Shown here in pieces: positions 1 through 5,861 of a stretch of 6,325 nucleotides of DNA. The stretch lies in NCBI GenBank assembly GCA_038213005.1, contig JBBQTU010000237.1, positions 1-6,325 of the forward strand, given 5' to 3'. The position numbers and the translations under genes were made by a program. Source of the stretch: JBBQTU01 sp038213005 (lineage in GTDB: Bacteria; Planctomycetota; Phycisphaerae; Tepidisphaerales; Tepidisphaeraceae). Every line of letters starts with the position of its first letter. Position 1 is the stretch's first letter. The notes below the pieces were generated by a model. The model saw only the letters and a program-made list of their open reading frames with translations, was not told where the DNA came from and did not search any database.

Positions 1-782
1 AGTACAACCTCACCAACGCCCCACTCCTGGAAGCCCGCCGCAACGAATCCAACCGCGAACGCCTCCGTGCTGAGGCCATCCACGCCTTCAAGGCCGGTGC
101 CAGCTACGACATGCGCGCCGCCTATCTGCTCGATGAGCCCATGCTCCTGGCCGCCATCCGCAAGGACGACCGCGGCCAGGCCCGCCAGATCCTCAACCGT
201 CTCCTGGTGGCGATGATCCACCGGGCCGGCGACCGCATTGATCTGGTCAAGAGTTTTTTCATGGAACTGGTGGTCATGCTCTGCCGCACAGCGGTTGAAT
301 CCGGCGGCGAGCCCGAGGAACTGCTGGGCGCCAACTTCGCCAGCATCTCCGCCCTCTCGCAGATCAAGAGCGACGAGGAACTCTCCGTCTGGCTGCACGA
401 CATCCTCGAACGCATCATGGACTCGATCCGCCGCCACCGGAAACAGAGCAGCCCGGAAATGCTCTCCCGCGCTCTGCAGTTCATGGCCGAGCACTGCTGC
501 GACGACATCTCCCGCGACCAGGCCGCCGACGCGGCGTTCATGTCCCCCTCGCACTTCTCCCGCTTCTTTAAGAAACACCTGGGCCAGAGTTTTACCGACG
601 TGCTCAACCAGATGCGCATCGACCGCTCGGTGGAGATGCTGACCCACGATAACAAGGACCTCAAAATCATCGCCCTGGAATGCGGCTTCACCGACCAGAG
701 CTACTACACAAAAGTATTCCGTCGCTTCCGAGGCACCACCCCCGCCGAGTTCCGCAAGCAGTATCGAGGCAAGACGGACTAG
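1..782 (+). CDS. AraC-family transcriptional regulator (PocR/AraC type), 3' part
   Basis: The reading frame is already open at base 3 and has no stop before 780-782, so the gene begins upstream of the window; the ATG at 111 is internal. The last ~100 residues are a typical AraC DNA-binding domain with two helix-turn-helix units. The first lies around 'MSPSHFSRFFKKHLGQSF' and the second around 'IALECGFTDQSYYTKVF', followed by the family signature 'FRGTTPAEFRK'. The region before it is helical and resembles the linker of regulators with an N-terminal PocR-type ligand-binding domain (a run with 'LLAAIRKDDRGQARQILNRL' and 'LVVMLCRTAVESGG'). It presumably regulates sugar or metabolite genes as a cytosolic one-component regulator, but the ligand domain is outside the window. 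It is convergent with the gene at 939-2039. The DNA-binding class is certain; the PocR assignment is by eye. Confidence 0.93.
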   Translation, partial: YNLTNAPLLEARRNESNRERLRAEAIHAFKAGASYDMRAAYLLDEPMLLAAIRKDDRGQARQILNRLLVAMIHRAGDRIDLVKSFFMELVVMLCRTAVESGGEPEELLGANFASISALSQIKSDEELSVWLHDILERIMDSIRRHRKQSSPEMLSRALQFMAEHCCDDISRDQAADAAFMSPSHFSRFFKKHLGQSFTDVLNQMRIDRSVEMLTHDNKDLKIIALECGFTDQSYYTKVFRRFRGTTPAEFRKQYRGKTD

Positions 783-938
783 CGCAAGAACCGACGCCAA
801 GAGAGACAGCCATGCGGGAGGATTCTTAGCGTTCACCTTCGCGTTCTCGCGCCTTTGCGGTTGCACTTCTTTCTGCCGCGGGAAGCTCCCGCGCGATCGC
901 TATGCAAGACGGAAATCGGAACCAGAACGCCAGCGGCT
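783..938. other. Convergent intergenic spacer
   Basis: No gene is supported here. The spacer separates two convergent genes. Bases about 828-862 carry a degenerate stretch alternating 'gcgttc', 'ttcgcgttctcgcg' and 'cctttgcggtt'. This type of sequence is, from memory, common in non-coding DNA of several bacterial genomes, but no copy number can be judged from one window. The palindrome at 877-893 is listed separately. Confidence 0.5.
877..893. terminator. Perfect GC-rich hairpin between convergent genes
   Basis: A 7-bp perfect stem (CGCGGGA/TCCCGCG) encloses the 3-base loop AGC. Its location between the convergent ends of the AraC gene and the DHS-like gene makes a transcription-end role plausible. 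There is no T-run after the stem on either strand, so it is not a canonical intrinsic terminator. It could also be a small dispersed palindrome. Confidence 0.35.
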
Positions 939-2039
939 TCACCCGCGCAGTTCCTGCACCAAGTTCGCCAGCATCACGCGGTTATCGCACTGCACGTAGT
1001 TCAGCGTCCCGCCCATGCGGTAGAAGCTCTTGCAATAGCGGAGATAATACGCGGGGCTGGTCTTGGGAGGCTCGCCCCTCGTCCAGTCCCACCCACCGCC
1101 GTCCTGAAGATCGACGATCGCGATGGTGTGGTCCTTGATGAAGCTCTCACCCGCCTGCTGACGCAGGTTGTTGGCGGCGCTGAACGCCTTCTCAAAAACC
1201 TGCGGGCTCATGATGGCGCAGCCGACCGAGATGTACACCCCCCCGCTGAGACCATTGACGCTCTGGGCGAAGATGCGCACATCTGTATTGCTGGACCGCC
1301 CGATCGCCCCGCCGTGATACATCGGATGGTTCACGATGATGTCATAGCCGATGCCCGGATGGATGGTCATCGGCACATGGTGGCTATACGCCGTTGCCAG
1401 TACCGAGTATCGCTTGTACGGATGCGGGACACTTACCCGGCCGGGAGCAAGCCCAAACTTGCGCATCGTCCAGACCAAGTCCGCCTTAGCCCCCGAGAGA
1501 TCGGCGGCGGGATCGGCCGCAACCTGTCCTGCCAGTGCATCCGGTTCCGGGAGCGTGAGCGACTCCGTGTGAATCAGTCGCCCAATCGACTCGCCGAATC
1601 CCAGGCCCTCTGCCGCCCCAACCAGGACTGCCAGGTTGATCCATCGCCCGGTCTCGTCCCAACTGCCAAACCGCCCCACCGCGGCATTCGCCTGAACAGA
1701 CTCACTCGACCGGCCAAGAAAGGAAAACTCCCAGTCGTGGATTACCCCAGCCCCCTGCGTGGCCAGATGCGTGACATACCCATGTTCGATCAGCCAGTTC
1801 AGCAGCGGCCCCGCCCCGTTCTTGATCAGGTGCGCACCGTACGTGAGCATGATCGACGCCCCACGCCCCTTGGCCACGCGAATGCGCTCGGCAAGCTGCT
1901 CGATCTGCCCCGCCGCCCGCCCGGGATCGGCCGCGGCCGCCGATGGGTCGGCCGCGTCGGCCTGAATATCCAGAAAACTCTCCCGCTCTTTCACGGAGAA
2001 TACTTTGAGCTTCGTGGCGTCAATCTTGGAGTAAGGCAT
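939..2039 (-). CDS. Deoxyhypusine synthase-like conserved protein
   Basis: A 366-residue protein, no signal peptide or membrane segment visible, so probably cytosolic. By eye its order of motifs follows deoxyhypusine synthase, an NAD-dependent enzyme that transfers the aminobutyl group of spermidine to a lysine or, in some bacterial relatives, to an amine. 'LTYGAHLIKNG' (65-75) and 'GYVTHLATQGAGVIHDWEF' (87-105) match the first Rossmann-like part. 'SVLATAYSHHVPMTIHPGIGYD' (212-233, shortened here to its ends S212 and D233) and 'SGGVYISVGCAIM' (265-277) match the second. K337 in 'RYCKSF' sits about 27 residues before the C-terminus of the aligned region, close to where the catalytic lysine of true DHS lies, although the usual WGK context is absent. 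Residues 28-42 and 172-182 are Ala/Asp/Pro-rich insertions. Start chosen 18 bases after the methyltransferase stop; the ribosome-binding site is poor. True eIF5A modification is unlikely in a bacterium, so the substrate is unknown. Confidence 0.75.
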   Translation of the reverse strand: MPYSKIDATKLKVFSVKERESFLDIQADAADPSAAAADPGRAAGQIEQLAERIRVAKGRGASIMLTYGAHLIKNGAGPLLNWLIEHGYVTHLATQGAGVIHDWEFSFLGRSSESVQANAAVGRFGSWDETGRWINLAVLVGAAEGLGFGESIGRLIHTESLTLPEPDALAGQVAADPAADLSGAKADLVWTMRKFGLAPGRVSVPHPYKRYSVLATAYSHHVPMTIHPGIGYDIIVNHPMYHGGAIGRSSNTDVRIFAQSVNGLSGGVYISVGCAIMSPQVFEKAFSAANNLRQQAGESFIKDHTIAIVDLQDGGGWDWTRGEPPKTSPAYYLRYCKSFYRMGGTLNYVQCDNRVMLANLVQELRG

Positions 2040-2057
2040 AGGCCGCCCATTATAGCG

Positions 2058-2831
2058 TCATCTGCACTTTCGGCATCGGGCGATCAGACGCGGCGATTCC
2101 TGCGTCACCGCCGAGCCGTCATAGTTGCCCCACAGATACTCCAGCTCAAATCCGTTTCGCTCCAGCAGCATCTGCAGCTCGCGCGGAAAGATGAACGTCA
2201 TGTCAAAACTCATCTTCCGCATGTGCGTCTGTCCGTGGGCATCGCACCAGCGGAAACGGTAGGTCACATGCTCGACCTGCCCTGCCCGGCCGCGGTCTAT
2301 ATCGGTCGTCTTGACGACGCTGGTACCCAGTGCAGGCACATAGAACACCGTCGGATCCAGCTCGCGCCAGCGGGCATGCGACAGCAGCACCAGGTTCGGC
2401 GGCGCGAGGTCCAGCCACAGCCGCCCCGCCGGTTTCAGATGTCGTCGGGCCACCTGCAGCGCCGCATCCTGTTGCGAAAGAGTGGTAAAGGCCAGAAACG
2501 TGTTGAAAAATGCAACGACCCAGTCAAACCGTTGCGACAGTCGCAACTTCAAAAAGTCACCCGTCCGCAGGTCCAGTCGGCTCGCATCCAGCCCGGCCGC
2601 CTCGCGGCGGCGCAGGGCAATCGCGATCATCCGCGGGTCGTGATCAACGCCGACAACCTGATGGCGCGACAGTGCCATCGGGATCGCGCATCGGCCGGTG
2701 CCCGCACCAAGCTCCAGAATCCGCTGCTTTCTGGCAGGAAGCTGGCCAAGGAAAAACGGAACATCCTCACGCAGCATGGCGTGATGCTCGTTCTCAGCGT
2801 CGTACCATCTGGCGAAGGCACCATATCGCAT
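2058..2831 (-). CDS. Class I SAM-dependent methyltransferase
   Basis: A 257-residue cytosolic methyltransferase with the Rossmann core complete. It has an N-terminal 'YGAFARWYD' cap (3-11), the SAM-binding motif I 'LELGAGTGR' (39-47), the acidic residue D63 in 'VVGVDHD' that should bind the ribose hydroxyls, 'TGDFLKL' (90-96), the motif IV-like 'FDWVVAFFNTF' (102-112) and 'HLKPAGRLWLDL' (131-142). The C-terminal part (about 150-257) is a beta-rich substrate-side lid ending in 'PRLIARCRK', common in small-molecule methyltransferases of this group. The acceptor substrate cannot be told from sequence. It is the first gene of an operon with the DHS-like gene, 18 bases downstream. The chosen start gives the expected N-terminus, but no Shine-Dalgarno sequence precedes it, so it may be leaderless or weakly translated. 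Confidence 0.93.
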   Translation of the reverse strand: MRYGAFARWYDAENEHHAMLREDVPFFLGQLPARKQRILELGAGTGRCAIPMALSRHQVVGVDHDPRMIAIALRRREAAGLDASRLDLRTGDFLKLRLSQRFDWVVAFFNTFLAFTTLSQQDAALQVARRHLKPAGRLWLDLAPPNLVLLSHARWRELDPTVFYVPALGTSVVKTTDIDRGRAGQVEHVTYRFRWCDAHGQTHMRKMSFDMTFIFPRELQMLLERNGFELEYLWGNYDGSAVTQESPRLIARCRKCR

Positions 2832-2961
2832 GGAGGTTTACGTATCAGAAATGCCCGCCGATGGCAAAACAATGTCCGCACCAGCCGCGGCACGCGTTGC
2901 CCACTTGCGGCACTCGGGCCCGTCGGTTAAACCATGGTTGACTCACAAAAAGGACCCGCTA
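2832..2961. promoter_or_regulatory. Divergent spacer between methyltransferase operon and isomerase gene
   Basis: About 130 bp separate the two divergent start codons, so promoters for both directions should lie here. On the minus strand a weak candidate is TTGCCA at 2861-2866 with a poor -10 region 17 bases further on. No convincing plus-strand promoter was found; TTGACT at 2938-2943 is too close to the start codon at 2962 to serve the isomerase gene. The isomerase frame stays open back through the whole spacer, but the ribosome-binding site favours the later start. Confidence 0.35.
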
Positions 2962-3732
2962 ATGGCCAAGCCCGTCGTTGCCGCGCAACTGTTTACCCTT
3001 CGGAATTTCACCAAGACCCCGGCCGATTTTGCCAAGACACTCAAACGCGTCCGCGAAATCGGATACACCGCTGTGCAGTGCTCGGGACACGGCCCCATCG
3101 AAGCGAAAGAACTGGCAAGGATTCTCAAGGGTGAAGGGCTCAACTGTTGTGCAACGCATATCGGCCTGGACCGTCTCCGCGATCATGCCCAGGCGGTCAT
3201 CGACGATCACCTGCTCTGGGGCTGCCGCAACGCCGCTATCGGCGGCTATTTCCCCAAGGAGCCGCTTACCCGGCCAATGTTCGAGCAGTTCGCCGCCGAC
3301 TTCAATGCCATCGCCAGACAATACGTCGGCTCGGACCTGGCGATCGGGTATCACAATCACAGCCACGAGTTCATCAACGTCGGCGGCACCACGCCGATGC
3401 AGATCCTGTTTGACAAACTCGCCAAGGATCTCTGGTTCGAGATCGACACCTACTGGGTCACCCACGGCGGCGGCGACCCCAGCCAGTGGATCGCCAAGGC
3501 CGGCGGGCGCATCCCATGCGTCCACTTTAAGGACATGGTCATGTCGCAGGATCGCCAGCAGCACATGGCCGAGGTCGGCGAAGGCAACCTGAACTGGGCA
3601 GGCATCATCGAAGCTTCCAAGGCTGCCGGCGCGGAATACTTAATCGTCGAGCAGGATGACTGCTACGGAAAAGATCCCTTCGATTGCCTGGCCACCAGCC
3701 TGCGAAATCTCAAGGCCATGGGCTACGAGTGA
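2962..3732 (+). CDS. Sugar phosphate isomerase/epimerase (xylose isomerase-like TIM barrel)
   Basis: A 256-residue single-domain TIM-barrel protein of the AP endonuclease 2/xylose isomerase-like superfamily (IolE-, epimerase- and sugar-dehydratase-like members), expected in the cytosol. It should interconvert or dehydrate a sugar or inositol derivative using a divalent metal. 'IGYHNHSHEF' (128-137), 'EIDTYW' (160-165), 'VHFKDM' (187-192) and 'LIVEQDD' (227-233) supply the probable metal ligands: H131 or H133, D162, H188 and E230. The 26-residue spacing from D162 to H188 equals that in D-tagatose 3-epimerase as I recall it. E206/E208 in 'EVGEGNLNW' is the usual loop before the last strand. The start at 2962 is preferred over the upstream in-frame ATG at 2830 because AAAAAGGA precedes it at good spacing and the protein then begins directly with the first strand 'VVAAQLFTLR'. 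The exact substrate is unknown. Confidence 0.9.
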   Translation: MAKPVVAAQLFTLRNFTKTPADFAKTLKRVREIGYTAVQCSGHGPIEAKELARILKGEGLNCCATHIGLDRLRDHAQAVIDDHLLWGCRNAAIGGYFPKEPLTRPMFEQFAADFNAIARQYVGSDLAIGYHNHSHEFINVGGTTPMQILFDKLAKDLWFEIDTYWVTHGGGDPSQWIAKAGGRIPCVHFKDMVMSQDRQQHMAEVGEGNLNWAGIIEASKAAGAEYLIVEQDDCYGKDPFDCLATSLRNLKAMGYE

Positions 3733-3861
3733 TCAGGCTGTGTCAGCAGATCTCCCATGTGTCACCTGAATCGGGCACGCCGGTCCATGCCGTTGGCATC
3801 ACCACGGGCACCGCATTGCCCTGCGCAATCTGCTCGAACCATTCTTAGTTTCACGCGTAGG
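3733..3861. other. Non-coding spacer with a small reverse-strand coding-like fragment
   Basis: No intact gene. On the minus strand bases 3844-3743 form a short frame closed by stops on both sides (TAA just before it, TGA at its end) that reads like protein: 'EWFEQIAQGNAVPVV' then 'MPTAWTGVPDSGDTWEIC'. It has no start codon at its head and no recognised family, so it may be a relic or chance. A small palindrome ATGCC-gtt-GGCAT lies at 3787-3799. Confidence 0.3.
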
Positions 3862-4312
3862 CCCGCACTATCCAAAGCGCGCAGCGCCGCCCAGCTTGTG
3901 GCGTGTGCCAGTAACGTGCGTCAGGTCGGCATCGCGTTCATCGCCTATGCGGCCAACCATCGCAACCAGTGGCCGGCCTTATACGACGCCACCAATCCTT
4001 ACAATGTATGGACTTTTGAAGGCGTCCGGCTTGAGGCACTGCTGGTGCCCTATACCGGCGTGAAGGCCGACTCCAACTGGATACCCAGCGTCGGAGGCGG
4101 GGCGGAATCTGGGTATGCCCGGCATCGGACGTCAGCGCTGGCGCGACCGTCCTCTGGGGCAATGCGATGCCGCGCGGCTATCATGGCAGTGTCACGCCTT
4201 CTTATGATCCGCAGTCCAACTGCTACACGGGCCTCGATTACCACTGGGTGGAGCAGATCGCGGTTCCCCGAATGTCGCTCAGGCTGGCGACTACGCCCTC
4301 TCCCAATACTGA
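3862..4312 (+). pseudogene. Prepilin-like (type II secretion/DUF1559-like) pseudogene
   Basis: The frame starting at 3862 reads 'PALSKARSAAQLVACASNV' and 'RQVGIAFIAYAANHRNQWPAL', the conserved segment that follows the cleaved hydrophobic helix in planctomycete prepilin-like proteins ('LLPALxxARxxAxxxxCxSNxRQxG'). The normal 'GFTLVELLVVI' signal helix is missing upstream; only 'ILSFTRRPALSKAR' remains. After 'SNWIPSVGGG' the frame is lost near 4095-4104 and the expected 'GIWVCPASD' continues in another frame at 4104-4130, on through 'YDPQSNCYTGLDYHWVEQIA' to about 4262. A second frame change then gives 'GSPNVAQAGDYALSQY' ending with TGA at 4310-4312. An intact version would be a secreted pseudopilin-like surface protein. 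With no signal helix and two frame changes this copy should be dead, unless both changes are sequencing errors. Confidence 0.72.
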
Positions 4313-4363
4313 CCCCTCTGGGCCATGTGATACACCTCCTGCCCATTTAACACACTCAGCGCA

Positions 4364-4397
4364 TAAACAACGGGCCGCAGCACAAAGCCGCGGCCCG
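4364..4397 (-). terminator. Intrinsic terminator of the HU gene
   Basis: Read on the minus strand, an 8-bp perfect stem CGGGCCGC/GCGGCCCG (4397-4390 with 4378-4371) can extend by three pairs to leave a loop of TTTGT, and is followed by TTGTTTA. It lies about 33 bases after the HU stop codon, as expected for a factor-independent terminator. On the plus strand the stem is followed by a T-rich stretch too, so it may act both ways. Confidence 0.85.
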
Positions 4398-4429
4398 CTC
4401 TTCGTCTTATATACAGGAAGCAACCGAAG

Positions 4430-4729
4430 TTACTTCTTGGCGCCCAGGATTGCATCCTTGGCGGCCTTGGCGACGCGGAACTTCAGGACCTTCTTGGCGG
4501 GGACCTTCACGGTCTGACCGGCCTTGGGGCCGAAGCGCATCACCATCTCACGCTGAGCGCGGGTCACCAGAACCAGCTTGCCGAGCCCGGGAATCACGAA
4601 GGTGTTCTTAGCTTCCTTGTAAGCCAGTTCGCTCTGGGCCTCGAAGAAGGCGTTCGCCTGCTTCTTGGTGATCTGGACTTTCTCCGCCAGTTTGGCGGCG
4701 ATCTCCGACTTCGTCATTGCCTTGGCCAT
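4430..4729 (-). CDS. HU/IHF-family DNA-binding protein
   Basis: A 99-residue nucleoid protein. Residues 5-45 form the two-helix dimerisation part ('MTKSEIAAKLAEKVQITKKQ', then 'AFFEAQSELAYKEAKN'). 'FVIPGLGKLVLVTRAQRE' (44-61) starts the beta sheet and DNA-clasping arm, and 'VPAKKVLKFRVAKAAKDAI' (76-94) is the classic HU C-terminal signature. The usual arm-tip motif RNPxTG is replaced by 'MRFGPKAG' (64-71), which keeps only a GP pair for DNA intercalation. It binds and bends DNA as a dimer. The start at 4729 is chosen over the in-frame ATG at 4765 because AAAGGAG stands 8 bases before it and the protein then has normal HU length. It appears monocistronic, with its own terminator and a structured leader. 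Confidence 0.95.
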   Translation of the reverse strand: MAKAMTKSEIAAKLAEKVQITKKQANAFFEAQSELAYKEAKNTFVIPGLGKLVLVTRAQREMVMRFGPKAGQTVKVPAKKVLKFRVAKAAKDAILGAKK

Positions 4730-4749
4730 GTCGCAATCTCCTTTCAGAC

Positions 4750-4801
4750 GTGGGAAACCCACCACCGGTCATCCTGACCGGCGCCGACCAACCTTGGTCG
4801 G
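4750..4801 (-). promoter_or_regulatory. Three consecutive perfect hairpins in the HU leader
   Basis: Directly upstream of the HU ribosome-binding site lie three adjacent perfect inverted repeats: GTGGG-AAA-CCCAC (4750-4762), CCGGTCA-TCC-TGACCGG (4765-4781) and CCGACCAA-CC-TTGGTCGG (4784-4801). Each is complete without mismatch and they are separated by only two bases each. The last two share a GGTC/GACC core. They may be an RNA element controlling HU translation or stability, or paired protein-binding sites. They match no riboswitch or leader I know. Confidence 0.6.
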
Positions 4802-4903
4802 ACGACAAGGAAGGATCCAACCTCCCTCGCCATCGCACCGGACACACCCACGTGCATCACCGTGCGTCACAGGCAAGGCCTGAATCTGCCTGCGATAACC
4901 AAA

Positions 4904-4931
4904 ACGATACTGCTCTCCCGGACGATTTCAA
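4904..4931 (-). promoter_or_regulatory. Candidate sigma-70-type promoter for HU
   Basis: On the minus strand TTGAAA (4931-4926) and TATCGT (4909-4904) are separated by 16 bases, matching the -35 consensus at 5 of 6 and the -10 at 4 of 6. Transcription would start near 4897 and give a leader of roughly 170 bases that includes the three hairpins. This is a sequence match only. Confidence 0.4.
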
Positions 4932-5066
4932 GTGCAAAGTGAAAAATAATCTGGTTTCTCCGGGTGATGCTCGCCCATCGGTCCGAAAAGCCCCGTAAAA
5001 CACGCTGACAAAGACAGCCGCTCCAGCCCTTCGTGACGAGACGTGTTCACACCGATCTCTACGACT

Positions 5067-5085
5067 ACACGTGTCATTATATATC
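5067..5085 (-). promoter_or_regulatory. Isolated TATAAT box in an AT-rich island with ACGTGT sites
   Basis: On the minus strand 'TGATATATAAT' contains a perfect -10 hexamer (5081-5076) preceded by a TG as in extended -10 promoters, in an otherwise GC-rich spacer. No good -35 is visible. The perfect palindrome ACACGTGT (5067-5074) lies immediately after it, and another ACGTGT is 28 bases away. It could be a second HU promoter or start an unannotated small RNA; either is inference. Confidence 0.35.
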
Positions 5086-5159
5086 AGCTCTTGATGACTG
5101 CAGATGTTGATCCCTTTGCGCGTTGAATTCGGCACGGCGAGCCGTCTCACACAGCCGCC

Positions 5160-5729
5160 TCACCGGCGCGGCATCTCGATCCGGCTGGTCGCCGCGAAGA
5201 TGTCCTCGTGCACCAGCGACACCGCCGCTTCCTCGCCCTTGAGTATCTCGTGCAAATCCAGCCGCAGCGCCCGCACGTCAATCGATACCGGGATCGTCAG
5301 CCGCGCCGTGATGATCGTACGTCCGCCACCGGGCTCGCACGTCAGTCCCTCGATGTTAATCCGATGGTCCGCCAGGTATGCCGTTGCCTTCTTCAGGATC
5401 AGCGACGCATCCTCGTTCTCGCCCCGCACGGTCAGCACAAACGGCTCTCCCACCGCCGCCGGTGCCAGACTCGCTGCGGCGCGCGGCATCACGCTCACCA
5501 CAAACTCACCCGGCTTGCCCGCCGACTCGATCGCCGCAATCGCCTCCTGACCGCTCATCGCCTTGGCAAAATTCACCAGCAGCATGAAAACAAAGCACCC
5601 CTGCAGCACCCCCTGGTGCAGCACCTCCACCTGCCCCCCGGCCGCGCTGACCCGCTCGGTCAGCCTCGCCACCAGACCCACCTGGTCCTCACACATTACC
5701 GACAGCGCAAATCGTGAAGTTTGGCTCAT
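5160..5729 (-). CDS. Tandem ACT-domain regulatory protein (GcvR-like)
   Basis: A 189-residue protein built from two ACT domains, small-molecule sensing folds that usually bind amino acids. The first spans about 6-82 with 'SVMCEDQVGLVARLTERVSA', where the G-L-V stretch is the usual ligand-loop region. The second spans about 96-175 with 'TVRGENEDASLILKKATAYL' and 'INIEGLTCEP'. Length and layout match the glycine cleavage repressor GcvR and its relatives (double ACT, no DNA-binding domain), which act by protein-protein contact in the cytosol. No gcv or amino-acid biosynthesis gene is present nearby, so a glycine role is only a family guess. The start at 5729 is chosen because the protein then begins just before the first beta strand; GGGA five bases upstream is a modest ribosome-binding site. 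The in-frame ATG at 5774 would add 15 residues without domain content. Confidence 0.88.
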   Translation of the reverse strand: MSQTSRFALSVMCEDQVGLVARLTERVSAAGGQVEVLHQGVLQGCFVFMLLVNFAKAMSGQEAIAAIESAGKPGEFVVSVMPRAAASLAPAAVGEPFVLTVRGENEDASLILKKATAYLADHRINIEGLTCEPGGGRTIITARLTIPVSIDVRALRLDLHEILKGEEAAVSLVHEDIFAATSRIEMPRR

Positions 5730-5823
5730 AGAGATCCCATGATACCGATAGGCGAACCAATGGCCAGATTGCACCGGCCCCAGAACTCAGTCGATGCAGG
5801 CACGCCCGTCCTCTCCGGCCAGT

Positions 5824-5848
5824 GGCAAACTCGGTATCCAAGTTTGCC
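5824..5848. repeat. Perfect 8-bp inverted repeat
   Basis: GGCAAACT (5824-5831) and AGTTTGCC (5841-5848) form a perfect stem around the 9-base loop CGGTATCCA. It lies between the ACT gene start and the WYL remnant. There is no T-run. Its form suggests a REP-like dispersed palindrome or a terminator-like hairpin, but only one copy is in this window. Confidence 0.5.
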
Positions 5849-5861
5849 TCGTCCCCAACAA

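Larger units (their letters stand above)
4802..5159. other. Intergenic region upstream of HU and downstream of the ACT gene
   Basis: No convincing coding sequence; a 97-codon minus-strand frame here (4857-5150) has no recognisable motifs. It holds a 10-base tandem duplication CGTGCATCAC/CGTGCGTCAC (4851-4870), the inverted repeat CAGGCA/TGCCTG (4870-4892), two promoter-like sites described separately, the 8-bp palindrome ACACGTGT at 5067-5074, a second ACGTGT at 5041-5046, and a short inverted repeat ACGGC-GA-GCCGT at 5134-5145 just after the ACT gene stop. Confidence 0.5.

Noticed and set aside
893..900. GCGATCGC octamer, as in the HIP1 palindrome of cyanobacteria
   Set aside because: A single copy in GC-rich sequence is expected by chance and the rest of the window does not look cyanobacterial.
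2049..2054. TATAAT on the minus strand just before the DHS-like gene
   Set aside because: It lies in the 18-base gap of an operon and no -35 element is found 16-18 bases upstream, so an internal promoter is not supported.
855..2930. A 691-codon open frame on the plus strand
   Set aside because: It lies antisense to the methyltransferase and DHS-like genes across their full lengths, is rich in Arg, Pro, His and Gln as expected of a shadow frame in GC-rich DNA, and shows no domain. The two minus-strand proteins have clear motifs.
2830..2961. N-terminal extension of the isomerase by 44 residues
   Set aside because: The extension has no domain character and overlaps the methyltransferase start. 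The ATG at 2962 has a good ribosome-binding site and starts directly at the first barrel strand.
2959..3564. A 201-codon minus-strand frame antisense to the isomerase
   Set aside because: It is the mirror of a strongly supported TIM-barrel gene and carries no recognised domain.
4730..4765. Twelve-residue N-terminal extension of HU
   Set aside because: It would place the AAAGGAG site inside the coding region and overlap the first hairpin; the shorter form has normal HU length.
4857..5150. A 97-codon minus-strand frame upstream of HU
   Set aside because: Arg- and Ser-rich composition, no motif, no ribosome-binding site, and it covers promoter-like sites.
5721..5861. N-terminal part of the plus-strand frame leading into the WYL remnant
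   Set aside because: It overlaps the start of the ACT gene, has no ribosome-binding site and reads through a palindrome with no protein-like pattern.
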